In this document: piece by piece, positions 8,288 through 17,295 of the stretch
How positions within the stretch are numbered: position 1 is the first letter of the stretch
Layout: each line of letters starts with the position of its first letter
Position numbers and translations under genes: made by a program
Assembly (NCBI GenBank): GCA_028692395.1
Contig: JAQUXP010000027.1
Span: 1-49,127, forward strand
Length of the DNA: 49,127 nt
Source of the DNA: Lachnospiraceae bacterium
GTDB lineage: Bacteria; Bacillota; Clostridia; Lachnospirales; Lachnospiraceae
Direction: 5' to 3'
Notes under the pieces: model-generated
Seen by the model: only the letters and a program-made list of their open reading frames with translations
What the model was told of the DNA's origin: nothing
The model's database searches: none

Positions 8288-10009
8288 TTATCCTTCCATA
8301 TTCTTCATGTTTCCTTTGTATTCCTCGGTCCAGTAAGCTTCTACCTGATCCATACCAAGGCTGTCTACCTTACTGAGGAATTCGTCATAAGCAGCTTCAA
8401 AGTCCTCTGTAAACACCATCTTCACGGAATATTCCTGAAGCAGATTATAGGCCTTTTGTTTGATAATTCCTTCTTCTGATTCCGGAGATGGAGCCTGAAT
8501 ATCTAATTCCGGCTGATATACAACATAGTCTCCAAACCAGTCATTATACTTCTTCATTTCTTCGTTCGTATCATCCCACCATGCCAGATTCCACAAAAGC
8601 TCATTACATGCAAGCCAGTATTCGCCAAGTCCGTCCCTGGAAGCCACTCCGCCCCAGTCTGCGTTTTTATCCTTTACATATCCTTCTAATAATACCGGTT
8701 TTCCATCCACTGCATGCCAGTTTGCACCGTCTTCGACACTGGTGTATTCCTCACCTTCTATACCCCAGGAAATATCTGCATGTCCCTCTGCGGATGCCAT
8801 ATATTCCAAAAGCTGAATTGCTCTCTCAGGTTCTTTGCAGGTTTTCGGAACAACCGTTGCCAGCCAGCCGGTTCCTGTTCGAACCTGCTTGTAGGTTTCA
8901 AACGGAGGAAGGATCTCATAGCTTGTATCCGGATTGTCTGCCGGCACCTTCGTTCCGTCTGAGATCGTCCAGCTGTAGGAAATCATGTCTCCCTGTTCAA
9001 TCTTAGATTTCGCAACATCCTTGGTATCTACAAAAGGATCTTTGGTAAGAAGTCCTTCCAGATACATCTTATTCAGGTACTCCATAGGAGTTTTGAAGGC
9101 ATCGTCCCGTACAACCCACTCAACACTGCCATCCTCTGTTATGTTGTAATCACTGCTTAATCCCATCTCGATTCCATAGTAGGAGAGACTGGCACTGGAA
9201 GCAAAATTCGATGCGGACATTCCGCCATCTGCAGGATAGAAGCCGATTTTGTCCGGATGTTTTTCCTGTATCTGTTTTAATGCATCCATAAAATCATCAA
9301 TATTTTTAATCTCCGGACGCCCGATCTCATCATAATAATCAGATCTTATGGCAATCATAGGCTGATTGGTTCCTACCAGCTGGTTGTACTCTTCGGCTGC
9401 TTTCTGCCACGCCTCACCCTGTACCCAGGTGGTAAGCTGATATGTTTTTCCGTCCTCGGCTCTGTAGTTTTGCAGAAGCTCTTTTGGAAGAATATCCTTC
9501 ATCTGCGGCGCATATTCCGCAATCAAGTCATCGATAGACCATAACATGTCCGCCTCGATCATCTGCTGTAATGCCGCATCATTTTTATCGACAGTCATAA
9601 GATCCGGCAGCTGATTGCCTGCAATCATCATGCTTAATTTCTGTCCGTCATCTGTAACTGGTTTTGACAGGTTCAGATCAACCCCTGTTTTTTCTGTAAC
9701 ACGTTCTGATGTTTTATCATCCCAGTCCAGAGAAAACCATGAAAAATTCACGTAATATTCCAGGGAAGTCGGGGTGGTATTACCTTTCCATTCCAAATTA
9801 TCCGGATCTGCCTTCCACCCAATCTTTTCCCAGTCAATCTTAGATTCCCATTCCGGAACAGCTGCCGTCACGGTATCTGTTTCTGTTTGTTTTTTCTCTG
9901 TGCTCTCTGACACCGCCTCTTTTTCTTTTGCTGCCCCACAGCCACTGACAGCGGTCAAAAACATCGCTGTACATAAAGCCCCTGATAGGATTCTTTTATA
10001 TTTTTTCAT
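8288..10009 (-). CDS. Extracellular sugar-binding lipoprotein of an ABC importer (LplA-like)
   Basis: A 573-residue solute-binding lipoprotein. A basic start and a hydrophobic run lead to the lipobox VSGC with Cys24 as the lipid-attached residue, followed by an acidic, Thr-rich linker. The mature part has features of the large LplA / family-1 binding proteins that serve CUT1-type oligosaccharide importers, such as DLMTVDKNDAALQQMIEADMLWSIDDLI near the front. A good ribosome binding site (TGGAGG) precedes the ATG. The gene sits 86 bases after the second permease gene and before the two glycosidase genes, so it should capture the oligosaccharide that they hydrolyse. Confidence 0.9.
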   Translation of the reverse strand: MKKYKRILSGALCTAMFLTAVSGCGAAKEKEAVSESTEKKQTETDTVTAAVPEWESKIDWEKIGWKADPDNLEWKGNTTPTSLEYYVNFSWFSLDWDDKTSERVTEKTGVDLNLSKPVTDDGQKLSMMIAGNQLPDLMTVDKNDAALQQMIEADMLWSIDDLIAEYAPQMKDILPKELLQNYRAEDGKTYQLTTWVQGEAWQKAAEEYNQLVGTNQPMIAIRSDYYDEIGRPEIKNIDDFMDALKQIQEKHPDKIGFYPADGGMSASNFASSASLSYYGIEMGLSSDYNITEDGSVEWVVRDDAFKTPMEYLNKMYLEGLLTKDPFVDTKDVAKSKIEQGDMISYSWTISDGTKVPADNPDTSYEILPPFETYKQVRTGTGWLATVVPKTCKEPERAIQLLEYMASAEGHADISWGIEGEEYTSVEDGANWHAVDGKPVLLEGYVKDKNADWGGVASRDGLGEYWLACNELLWNLAWWDDTNEEMKKYNDWFGDYVVYQPELDIQAPSPESEEGIIKQKAYNLLQEYSVKMVFTEDFEAAYDEFLSKVDSLGMDQVEAYWTEEYKGNMKNMEG

Positions 10010-10095
10010 ACTGCTACCTCCATTTTTACCCTTAAATTATTTTTTATCGGCCTGCGCCGCTTATGCACAGACTCTTCCAATTTTTATTTCATATA

Positions 10096-10992
10096 TTACT
10101 CTTTTACTGCTCCCAGCATCATACCCTTTAAGAAAAACTTCTGAACAAATGGGTAAATAATAACCACAGGAAGCACCGATACAATCAGCATTGCATAACG
10201 AACAGATTCCATCGTTGTGGTACTTGCCTGCGTCACGGCAGAAGTCATCTTCTGCAGTGTCTGCTGGGCCTCCGCCAAAGACATCGATCTCATAAGTACC
10301 CCGGGCAGCGTCATCATTTTTTCATTTTGAATAAAAAACGCCGGAGAAAACCAGTCATTCCAGTGCCACACACCGGAAAATAGTGCAACTGTTGCAAAGA
10401 TGGGTTTTGACATCGGCATAATAATCCGAAAGAAGATCTTAAAGTATCCTGCCCCATCTATCTGTGCCGACTCTTCTAATGCCTGCGGGATTGCTTTATA
10501 GAAAGCAATAAATAATATTATATAGTAAAACTGATAGATATTGGGAAGAATGTACACCGAAAAAGAATCAAGAATATTGATCTCTCTATACAGCAGGTAT
10601 TGCTGAACAACTCCCGCTGAAAAATAAAGTGTAATTGCCCCCAGCGTCATATAGACCTTTCTGCCGATTAAGCTGTCCTTTGATAAGCCATAAGCTGCCA
10701 AACCGGATAAAAACACGGTTAACACCGTTCCTATGATGCTTCGCAGGATCGTCATAAAAAAAGCCGGGTAGATTGCATCGTTCTTGAATACGATTTTATA
10801 ATTTTCCAGTGTAAATTTTCTTGCGAAAAAATACAGTCCACCCTTCGCCGCATCCGCACCATCATTAAAGGAATAAATCAGACAATACCAGATTGGGTAT
10901 ACGGTAACAATGAAAATCAGGATACACAGAATCGAAGCGATAATATTAAAAGCTTTATCTTCTCTTGACCTTCCAAATATTTTTAACTTCAT
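10096..10992 (-). CDS. ABC sugar permease (LplC / YtcP-like)
   Basis: A 298-residue inner-membrane permease of the CUT1 type with six hydrophobic segments. The cytoplasmic EAA loop that contacts the ATPase reads EESAQIDGAGYFKIFFRIIMP (about residues 190-210). The C-terminus FLKGMMLGAVKE is characteristic of the LplC/YtcP subgroup. It follows the LplB-like gene by 17 bases, with its own GGAG site before the ATG. No ABC ATPase is encoded in this locus; as in other CUT1 systems of Firmicutes, an MsmX-type shared ATPase elsewhere in the genome is the likely energiser (inference). Confidence 0.9.
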   Translation of the reverse strand: MKLKIFGRSREDKAFNIIASILCILIFIVTVYPIWYCLIYSFNDGADAAKGGLYFFARKFTLENYKIVFKNDAIYPAFFMTILRSIIGTVLTVFLSGLAAYGLSKDSLIGRKVYMTLGAITLYFSAGVVQQYLLYREINILDSFSVYILPNIYQFYYIILFIAFYKAIPQALEESAQIDGAGYFKIFFRIIMPMSKPIFATVALFSGVWHWNDWFSPAFFIQNEKMMTLPGVLMRSMSLAEAQQTLQKMTSAVTQASTTTMESVRYAMLIVSVLPVVIIYPFVQKFFLKGMMLGAVKE

Positions 10993-11009
10993 ATCTTTCG
11001 CTCCTTCTC

Positions 11010-11945
11010 CTAGAATACTGTTCTTCCAAACACTTTTTTTAGTATCTTATTCGCTGTCAGTAAAAGTCCTACCGACAAAGTGGACAGGATCAGATTACCT
11101 GCTGCTGCAAATGAAAATCGCATCTGGTTCAATCCCTCGTCTGTAATATATTTTTGAATTACATAGGAGGTTGGACGGTTAAATGCATTTCCAAGCAGAT
11201 AGGACTGGTTAAAGTTGGAAGCTACCGGTCCTCCACTTAAGAGACTTCCGCAGTTCATCACAAACAGTACCCCTGCAGTCCATCCTATGGATGGCAGTGT
11301 AATATGAATTAATCGCTTCCATCTGCCTGCTCCATCCACTTCTGCTGCCTCATACAAATCCTGATTAATTCCTGCAATTGCAGCCAGATAGATAATTGCA
11401 TTCCAACCACTCTCCTGCCAGCAGTCGATACCAACACCAATCCACCAAAAATATTTTGGCTCCGCTAAAAATTCAACAGGTGCACCGGTAAGATTCAGCA
11501 TCTGCAGTACTTCATTGATGATTCCATTGGGATCCAGAAATACCATCCATAAGGTCGCTACAATAACATAAGAAAGGAAATGCGGCAGATAGCTTCCTGT
11601 CTGTGTTATCTTTTTCAGCCATTTGTATGGAACTTCATTGATAAAAATTGCTAAAAACAGCGGAGCCGTAAAGGTAAAGAAAAACTTTAGTGCACTCATG
11701 CCAACAGCATTTTTCATAGACAGCCAGAAGTTCTCATCTGAAAACAATTCTTTAAAATATTTTAATCCGACAAATTCATGTCCAAAAAATCCATCTGTTA
11801 TGGAGTAATCCAAAAAAGCATTTATAAGTCCCATAACAGGAACGTAGGAAAAGATAAGAAAGCATATCATCGCAGGAAGCACCATTGCCTGAAGCTGCCA
11901 CTGCCCCTTATCCATATGTAATTTATGAACTCTTTTTCTTTTCAA
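11010..11945 (-). CDS. ABC sugar permease (LplB-like)
   Basis: A 311-residue integral membrane protein, first gene of the five-gene glycan operon. It has six predicted membrane helices, the first beginning near residue 20 (LPAMICFLIFSYVP). The EAA loop reads EAAEVDGAGRWKRLIHITLPSI. It pairs with the LplC-like protein to form the transmembrane channel. A ribosome binding site AGGAGGGA precedes the ATG. The start lies 260 bases from the divergently transcribed YesM-like kinase, so the intergenic region must hold both promoters. Control by that kinase and its AraC-type regulator is the natural inference. Confidence 0.9.
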   Translation of the reverse strand: MKRKRVHKLHMDKGQWQLQAMVLPAMICFLIFSYVPVMGLINAFLDYSITDGFFGHEFVGLKYFKELFSDENFWLSMKNAVGMSALKFFFTFTAPLFLAIFINEVPYKWLKKITQTGSYLPHFLSYVIVATLWMVFLDPNGIINEVLQMLNLTGAPVEFLAEPKYFWWIGVGIDCWQESGWNAIIYLAAIAGINQDLYEAAEVDGAGRWKRLIHITLPSIGWTAGVLFVMNCGSLLSGGPVASNFNQSYLLGNAFNRPTSYVIQKYITDEGLNQMRFSFAAAGNLILSTLSVGLLLTANKILKKVFGRTVF

Positions 11946-12097
11946 CCATATGTCCCTCCTTTTATTTCTCTAAACTCTCTGTTGCAAAACTCCCGGGAAA
12001 CCTCTATAATCGTAACTATTCGATACAGCGGCTGCGCAGCTCTGTTTCCGGGCTATTACTACTAATCTTTCTTTTGCTTGGCTCCAAACTTGAGCTT

Positions 12098-12127
12098 AGT
12101 ATAGCATGGAACTTTTGTACGAAAAGT
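12098..12127 (-). promoter_or_regulatory. Possible activator-dependent promoter of the glycan operon with a palindrome
   Basis: On the minus strand a -10-like TATACT lies at 12098-12103, while the -35 position (about 12121-12126, CTTTTC) is poor. A palindrome ACTTTT (12111-12116) / AAAAGT (12122-12127) covers the -35 position. This arrangement fits a promoter that depends on an activator such as the adjacent YesN-like regulator, but no experiment supports the site. Confidence 0.35.
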
Positions 12128-12205
12128 ATATCTTTATTTGAATTGGTACATTATCTTTGGTAGTTTAGTCACCCGCAGCAGATATATTCCCGGAGGATTT
12201 GGTCT

Positions 12206-13987
12206 ATGTTTAAAAAAATGCACTATAAATCAAAAATGATATTATGTTATCTGATTCCGGTAGCCTGTCTGTTTTTTATCACCGCCGTTCCCCTTTATAA
12301 CTCTATCGTAAGGCCCGTGCGGGAGAATGCTTTTCAGGCAATCGAAAACATGATTAATCAGAAAATCACCTCCGTGCATTCTGAATTGGAGAAGATCAAA
12401 AACGTATCCTATACTCTGTCTACAAACACGGTGATTAATAACTTATATAGGCCCAACTACTATTCGGATCTGGAAGTTGTGGAACTTATGAACAACGAGA
12501 TTTATCCTTTACTGTCCTGGATATCATCTTCGAACCCCTATATGACAGATTACCATTTTTTTACAAGTAACACCTCGCTGCCTGCAACCTTGTTCTCCCA
12601 TCATTATGAGGATTATCAAGATGCATCCTGGATGCAGTCTATGAAAAAAGAAGTACTGGACAAGGGTTTCTATCTGGAGCCCTTGCACCTCCAGCGTTCC
12701 TACGAATCTTTCTCACAGGATTCCGAAAAGAGCGTATACTCCCTTTTTTATCCTCTTTTATACCACAGCAATTTTTTAGAGGTTGAACTTTCACCCACCA
12801 TCTTCTTTGACGGACTTTCTGATCAGCAGGTTCTTACTTCTGGAATCCTGCTTGCGGTAAATCAAGATGGTAACATCATCTCCGGTGATATCCCAGATTC
12901 CATAGCTGCCTCTGCTGAACAGACGCTGGGAGCCACATTTACCAGGAAAAACATCCCCTCAGGCTGTTACACGGTAACACTGAATAAGGAAAAATATTAT
13001 GTTTGTCATCAGCAGATGGAGGAGTTGAACACCTGGATTGTCTGTCTGGTCCCCTATTCTGATATTAATACCCCGCTGACGGAAACACTGCTGCGCTTTA
13101 TTCTTCTGATTTTCTTTATTACTCTTGGAATCCTGCTTTTGTCTTACTTATTGGCCACGCTTCTGGTAAAAAGAATTAATACCATAATTCTTTCCGTCCG
13201 GAAGATACAAAACGAAGATTTTGATATTAGCCTTCCGGTAAAGGGCAATGATGAGGTGGACCAGCTGGCTTCCTCTATTAACTACATGGCCGGTAAGATC
13301 AATGGACTTATCAATCAGGTATATAAGGCTGAACTGCTGCAAAAAGAAACTGAGCTCTCCGCTTTGCAGGCTCAGATTAATCCACATTTTTTATTTAACA
13401 TTCTGGACACCTTTAAAATGATTGCCATTATTAATGATCTGGATGATTTTTCTGACAGTATTGCTGCTTTGGGAAGATTACTGAGATACAACATCTGTCC
13501 CTTATCAAAGCAGTGTCTGTTGTCCGATGAAATCAAAGTACTGGAAGATTACATTCATATACAAAATCTTCTTTTGAATAACAGAATCCATCTGCTGCTG
13601 TCTGTACCGGAAGAACTGTACTCCACGCCGATCCCTAATTTCATCCTGCAGCCTCTGGTGGAAAATGCATTCAGCCATGGCTTTAAGGATAAACTGGATA
13701 CCCTTTACATAAAAATCGGCATTTTTGCCCGGCAGGATTATGTGGAAATCCGAATCGAGGATAACGGTACCGGTATCTCTTTGGAGGGCAGAGAAGCTCT
13801 CCTTGATACCCTGTCTCAGGTAAAAGCAACTAAAAAATGCTCTGCCACAGGGCACGGCATCGGCATAACCAATGTATATCTGCGGCTGCTTCTTCAATAT
13901 CAGGAGCAGGTCACTCTTGATTTTACACAATCAGAGGAGCTGGGCGGTGCCTGTATTATATTAATGTTTCCTGTTTATGCAGAGTAA
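12206..13987 (+). CDS. YesM-like sensor histidine kinase
   Basis: A 593-residue membrane sensor kinase. Membrane segments at about 11-31 and 295-319 flank a large extracytoplasmic sensing region of dCache type. A HAMP linker (about 320-372) follows. The phospho-acceptor His394 lies in ALQAQINPHFLFNIL, the signature of His_kinase (PF06580) proteins. The ATPase domain contains LVENAFSHGF (N box) and GHGIGITNV (G box). It is divergent from the sugar importer and glycosidase genes and is followed by its response regulator, an arrangement seen in many Firmicutes glycan loci. It probably senses an oligosaccharide, either directly or through the binding protein. Confidence 0.92.
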   Translation: MFKKMHYKSKMILCYLIPVACLFFITAVPLYNSIVRPVRENAFQAIENMINQKITSVHSELEKIKNVSYTLSTNTVINNLYRPNYYSDLEVVELMNNEIYPLLSWISSSNPYMTDYHFFTSNTSLPATLFSHHYEDYQDASWMQSMKKEVLDKGFYLEPLHLQRSYESFSQDSEKSVYSLFYPLLYHSNFLEVELSPTIFFDGLSDQQVLTSGILLAVNQDGNIISGDIPDSIAASAEQTLGATFTRKNIPSGCYTVTLNKEKYYVCHQQMEELNTWIVCLVPYSDINTPLTETLLRFILLIFFITLGILLLSYLLATLLVKRINTIILSVRKIQNEDFDISLPVKGNDEVDQLASSINYMAGKINGLINQVYKAELLQKETELSALQAQINPHFLFNILDTFKMIAIINDLDDFSDSIAALGRLLRYNICPLSKQCLLSDEIKVLEDYIHIQNLLLNNRIHLLLSVPEELYSTPIPNFILQPLVENAFSHGFKDKLDTLYIKIGIFARQDYVEIRIEDNGTGISLEGREALLDTLSQVKATKKCSATGHGIGITNVYLRLLLQYQEQVTLDFTQSEELGGACIILMFPVYAE

Positions 13988-13998
13988 GCTTTTTGTAC

Positions 13999-14025
13999 GT
14001 AACTGTTGAGTACCTGATCAGTTGT
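13999..14025. repeat. Dispersed 27-nt palindrome, copy A
   Basis: One of a family of short palindromes with arms GTAACTG / CAGTTAC and inner stem TCAG / CTGA around a 3-base loop. This copy reads GTAACTGTTGAG at the left and CTGATCAGTTGT at the right. It lies in the 65-base spacer between the yesM-like and yesN-like genes. Confidence 0.75.
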
Positions 14026-14052
14026 ATTTTTAGATATCTACGGAGGTTGTAT

Positions 14053-15651
14053 ATGAATTTGTTAATCTGTGAAGATGAGGATATTATCCGAAAAGGTTTT
14101 CTTCTGACAATTAAAAAACTAAATATCTGTTTTGATCAAATCTATGAAGCAAAAGATGGTCTTCAGGGCCTGCAGATGTGCAAAGACTATCATCCTGATA
14201 TCATTATTACCGATATTCAGATGCCTTTGATGGATGGATTAACCTTTATTGCCAAGGCAAAGGAACTCTCTCCCCATTGCCAGTTTATTATCTTAAGTGG
14301 GTTTGATAATTTTGAATATGCCAGAACGGCTATGAAATACGGTGTGAAGGATTATCTCCTAAAACCCTGCTCCAAGCAGGAAATATATGATTCCCTAACG
14401 CAAACGATTGAAAAAATCGAAAATGCTCAGCGCCAGGACGAAGAGCTTTTGGTTAAGGAAAGAAATTATAAGCAGGTATTAAACCAGCTGCAAAAATTAT
14501 TCCTGGGGGATCTTCTTCTGGGCAAATACAGCCCCTCAGACCTCACCTCCCAGGCAAAATTCTATAATATCAAATTTGAAGGGCACAGTTTTCTGGTGTT
14601 GTGTTTTCATATCGCATCAGAAACGCATAATGATGACAACAGGGAGCATAGCAATTGGTTATGCTCTCTGCTTACACCCTGCTTTTCCTTTTACCCGGTA
14701 GAAACCACCGGCGGAATTCCCTGTATGATCCTTATGCTCCAAAAAGCACCTGTTCATTATCACAGCATCTGGAATGTGCTGACAGAAGAGATCAAAAGCT
14801 ATAACGCACGCCATCAGGTTCATATTACCTTCTCTCTCAGCCACGCCACCGAGCATTATCAAACCTTGCCAGAGCAATACCAGGAGGCCTGCCAGCTTCT
14901 TTCCTACCGCTTTTTTAATCCGGATAAGGTATGTTTTTCTGCAGACTTTTTTGATGCAGATGCGCCTTCTTCCTGCGCCATTCCAAACGGTCTTCTGGAA
15001 TCACTGTTTCATACCTTTGTGGGAAAAAGCCAATTTGACTTTCATCAAAGTCTTTATCAGATTTTTCAGTATATAAGTGCTCAGCCAGAGCTTTCACCTT
15101 CCGGATTTTCCTCCTGCATAGAGGGCATCCTGCAGTACCTGTCAGTACAGGTAATAAAGAATAATGATATGACCTCCGGATATGACGCTCTTCGCATACC
15201 TGTTTCTGAGCTTTTTATTGCGTGTGATACCATTCATACCCTATACACACAAATATACAGGGAGCTAACCGCTTTTAGACAGGCTCTTTTAAGGAACATG
15301 GAATCCACAGCACCATGTCCCCGCACACCCATCGAGCAGGCAATTGCTTATATCGATAACAATTATAATAAAGATCTGGATTTGGCCTCCATATCAAAGA
15401 TGGTGTCCATGAACAGCAGTTATTTCAGTACACAGTTTAAGAAGAAGACAGGACTATCCTTCAGTACTTATATCCAGACAGTTCGGCTGGAAAAGGGAAA
15501 AAATGCCCTCCTGTATACCAATAAAAAACTCGCTGAAATCGCTGAATCCATCGGAATTAATAATGTAAAATACTTCTGTAAATTATTCAAAGAATATACC
15601 GGTCTGACTCCTACCGAATATAAAAATCAAAACAAAAGGGATCCCTCCTAA
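14053..15651 (+). CDS. YesN-like response regulator with AraC-type DNA-binding domain
   Basis: A 532-residue regulator. The receiver domain (1-125) begins MNLLICEDED, with the phospho-acceptor Asp54 in IIITDIQMP and a conserved Lys in YLLKPCSK. A long central region of about 270 residues follows. The C-terminal AraC/XylS domain (about 425-525) has two helix-turn-helix units, including DLDLASISKMVSMNSSYFS and the signature ending in NVKYFCKLFKEYTGLTPTEYK. The start at 14053 is chosen over an upstream in-frame ATG because GGAGG lies six bases before it and the protein then begins at the receiver domain. It should activate the divergent importer and glycosidase operon. Confidence 0.92.
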   Translation: MNLLICEDEDIIRKGFLLTIKKLNICFDQIYEAKDGLQGLQMCKDYHPDIIITDIQMPLMDGLTFIAKAKELSPHCQFIILSGFDNFEYARTAMKYGVKDYLLKPCSKQEIYDSLTQTIEKIENAQRQDEELLVKERNYKQVLNQLQKLFLGDLLLGKYSPSDLTSQAKFYNIKFEGHSFLVLCFHIASETHNDDNREHSNWLCSLLTPCFSFYPVETTGGIPCMILMLQKAPVHYHSIWNVLTEEIKSYNARHQVHITFSLSHATEHYQTLPEQYQEACQLLSYRFFNPDKVCFSADFFDADAPSSCAIPNGLLESLFHTFVGKSQFDFHQSLYQIFQYISAQPELSPSGFSSCIEGILQYLSVQVIKNNDMTSGYDALRIPVSELFIACDTIHTLYTQIYRELTAFRQALLRNMESTAPCPRTPIEQAIAYIDNNYNKDLDLASISKMVSMNSSYFSTQFKKKTGLSFSTYIQTVRLEKGKNALLYTNKKLAEIAESIGINNVKYFCKLFKEYTGLTPTEYKNQNKRDPS

Positions 15652-15663
15652 TATTTAACTACT

Positions 15664-15691
15664 CAGGCGCAGCAGCGCCTGTTTTTATTTT
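15664..15691 (+). terminator. Rho-independent terminator after the YesN-like gene
   Basis: CAGGCGC (15664-15670) and GCGCCTG (15675-15681) form a 7-bp GC-rich stem with a 4-base loop, followed by TTTTTATTTT. It lies 13 bases past the stop codon. Confidence 0.88.
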
Positions 15692-15719
15692 CCTGTCTGA
15701 CACATGCCTAAAAATCCCC

Positions 15720-15767
15720 TTGCAATTCCTGCTGCAATATGATATTATTATATCGAACATATATTCG
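15720..15767 (+). promoter_or_regulatory. LexA-box promoter of the radical-SAM DNA-repair operon
   Basis: TTGCAA (15720-15725) and TATTAT (15743-15748) are spaced by 17 bases. Immediately downstream, at the expected transcription start, lies CGAACATATATTCG (15754-15767). It matches 12 of 14 positions of the Gram-positive LexA (DinR) consensus CGAACRNRYGTTYC, including the complete CGAAC half. Binding there would block transcription, so the operon is probably induced by DNA damage. Confidence 0.7.
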
Positions 15768-15796
15768 ATTATCGTTTTCAGGATAGAGGACCAGCC

Positions 15797-17275
15797 ATGG
15801 AAATTATAGAAAAAGATCTGTCTTTACAGGAAAAATTGAATATTCTTGCAGATGCTGCCAAGTATGATGTGGCCTGTACCTCCAGTGGTGTGGATCGCGG
15901 GGGAAAGAAGGGCAGTCTGGGCAATTCCTGTGCTGCCGGGATCTGTCACAGCTTTGCCGCAGACGGACGCTGTGTCTCCCTGTTAAAGATTCTGCAGAGC
16001 AATGAGTGCGTCTATGACTGCAAGTATTGTCTGAACCGGGCAAGTAATGACCGTGTGCGTACCACCTTTACCCCGGAAGAGGTCAGTCAGTTAGTGATTG
16101 AATTTTATCGACGCAATTATATTGAAGGGCTTTTCTTAAGCTCCGGTGTCTGTAAGAATCCAACCTATACCATGGAGCTGATGTACCGCTCTATCGATCT
16201 GCTGCGCAACCACTATCACTTTAATGGCTATATCCACGTAAAGGCAATACCGAATGCACCCCAGGAGCTGATTGAAAAAATCGGTTATCTGGCGGACCGT
16301 ATGAGTATTAATCTGGAGCTTCCCACCGCCGAAGGGCTCCACGAGCTTGCACCGCATAAGACACAGGCTTCTATCCTGAAGCCTATGAGTCTTGTACAGA
16401 ATCGAATTGTGGAACACCGTCTGGCCATCGGAAAAGACCCGCATATGGAACGAAGCGGCTCAAACCGCTATCTGTCCGGAACCATCTTTGATACTGCCGG
16501 ACAGGACCGAATCAGGGAAAATGCTTCCTATCCGGCAGTGGATTCCTTCCGTACTCCCTCCCTGTACCGACCAGATCCCTTCGTACCTGCAGGACAAAGC
16601 ACACAGATGATCATCGGCGCTACCGGTGAGAATGACTACCAGCTTCTGACCACGACGCAGAAGCTCTACCAGCAATTTGACCTAAAGCGAGTGTTTTTCT
16701 CTGCCTATGTTCCTCTGAATGAAGATTCTCATCTTCCCTCCCTGGACACGGCTCCGCCGCTTCTGCGGGAACACCGGCTGTATCAGGCAGACTGGCTGCT
16801 TCGGTATTACGGCTTTCAGGCGCAGGATCTTCTCAGCAATGAACGCCCTAATTTTAATATTTTACTGGATCCAAAGTGTGACTGGGCGCTGCGGCATCTG
16901 GAACTTTTTCCGGTGGAGATCAACCGAGCCGATTATGCTACCCTCCTGAAGGTTCCCGGCATTGGCACAAAGTCTGCGATCAGAATTGTCAAAGCACGGA
17001 AAACCGGAGTCCTCACCTTCGAGGCCTTGAAGAAAATCGGTGTTGTTTTAAAACGTGCAAAATACTTTATCACCTGCCAGGGAAAAATGCAGTATCATCT
17101 GCGCATAGAGGAAGACTTTATCACCCGACAGCTTACAGGAGAAGATTACAAATCGTCCTGGGAGATAGACAATCCTCAAACCTATCAACAGTTATCTCTC
17201 TTTGATGACAATCAGTTTGCTTCTGCCCAGCCGATATTTTCTGATATTCAGAAATCTCTCCATGGACAGTTGTAG
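15797..17275 (+). CDS. Putative DNA-modification/repair radical SAM protein
   Basis: A 492-residue radical S-adenosylmethionine enzyme. The iron-sulfur motif CxxxCxxC is at Cys71, Cys75 and Cys78 (CVYDCKYC). Additional conserved Cys residues occur near the N-terminus (SCAAGIC). A helix-hairpin-helix DNA-binding element sits toward the C-terminus (LLKVPGIGTKSAIRIVKARK). The layout matches the family usually called putative DNA modification/repair radical SAM protein, which is found next to a DUF4130 or uracil-DNA-glycosylase-like partner. Exactly such a partner follows after 20 bases. The reaction has not been established for the family to my knowledge. The LexA-box promoter supports a role in DNA repair. 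Confidence 0.88.
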   Translation: MEIIEKDLSLQEKLNILADAAKYDVACTSSGVDRGGKKGSLGNSCAAGICHSFAADGRCVSLLKILQSNECVYDCKYCLNRASNDRVRTTFTPEEVSQLVIEFYRRNYIEGLFLSSGVCKNPTYTMELMYRSIDLLRNHYHFNGYIHVKAIPNAPQELIEKIGYLADRMSINLELPTAEGLHELAPHKTQASILKPMSLVQNRIVEHRLAIGKDPHMERSGSNRYLSGTIFDTAGQDRIRENASYPAVDSFRTPSLYRPDPFVPAGQSTQMIIGATGENDYQLLTTTQKLYQQFDLKRVFFSAYVPLNEDSHLPSLDTAPPLLREHRLYQADWLLRYYGFQAQDLLSNERPNFNILLDPKCDWALRHLELFPVEINRADYATLLKVPGIGTKSAIRIVKARKTGVLTFEALKKIGVVLKRAKYFITCQGKMQYHLRIEEDFITRQLTGEDYKSSWEIDNPQTYQQLSLFDDNQFASAQPIFSDIQKSLHGQL

Positions 17276-17295
17276 AAAAAGGAAGGAGCCCTTTT

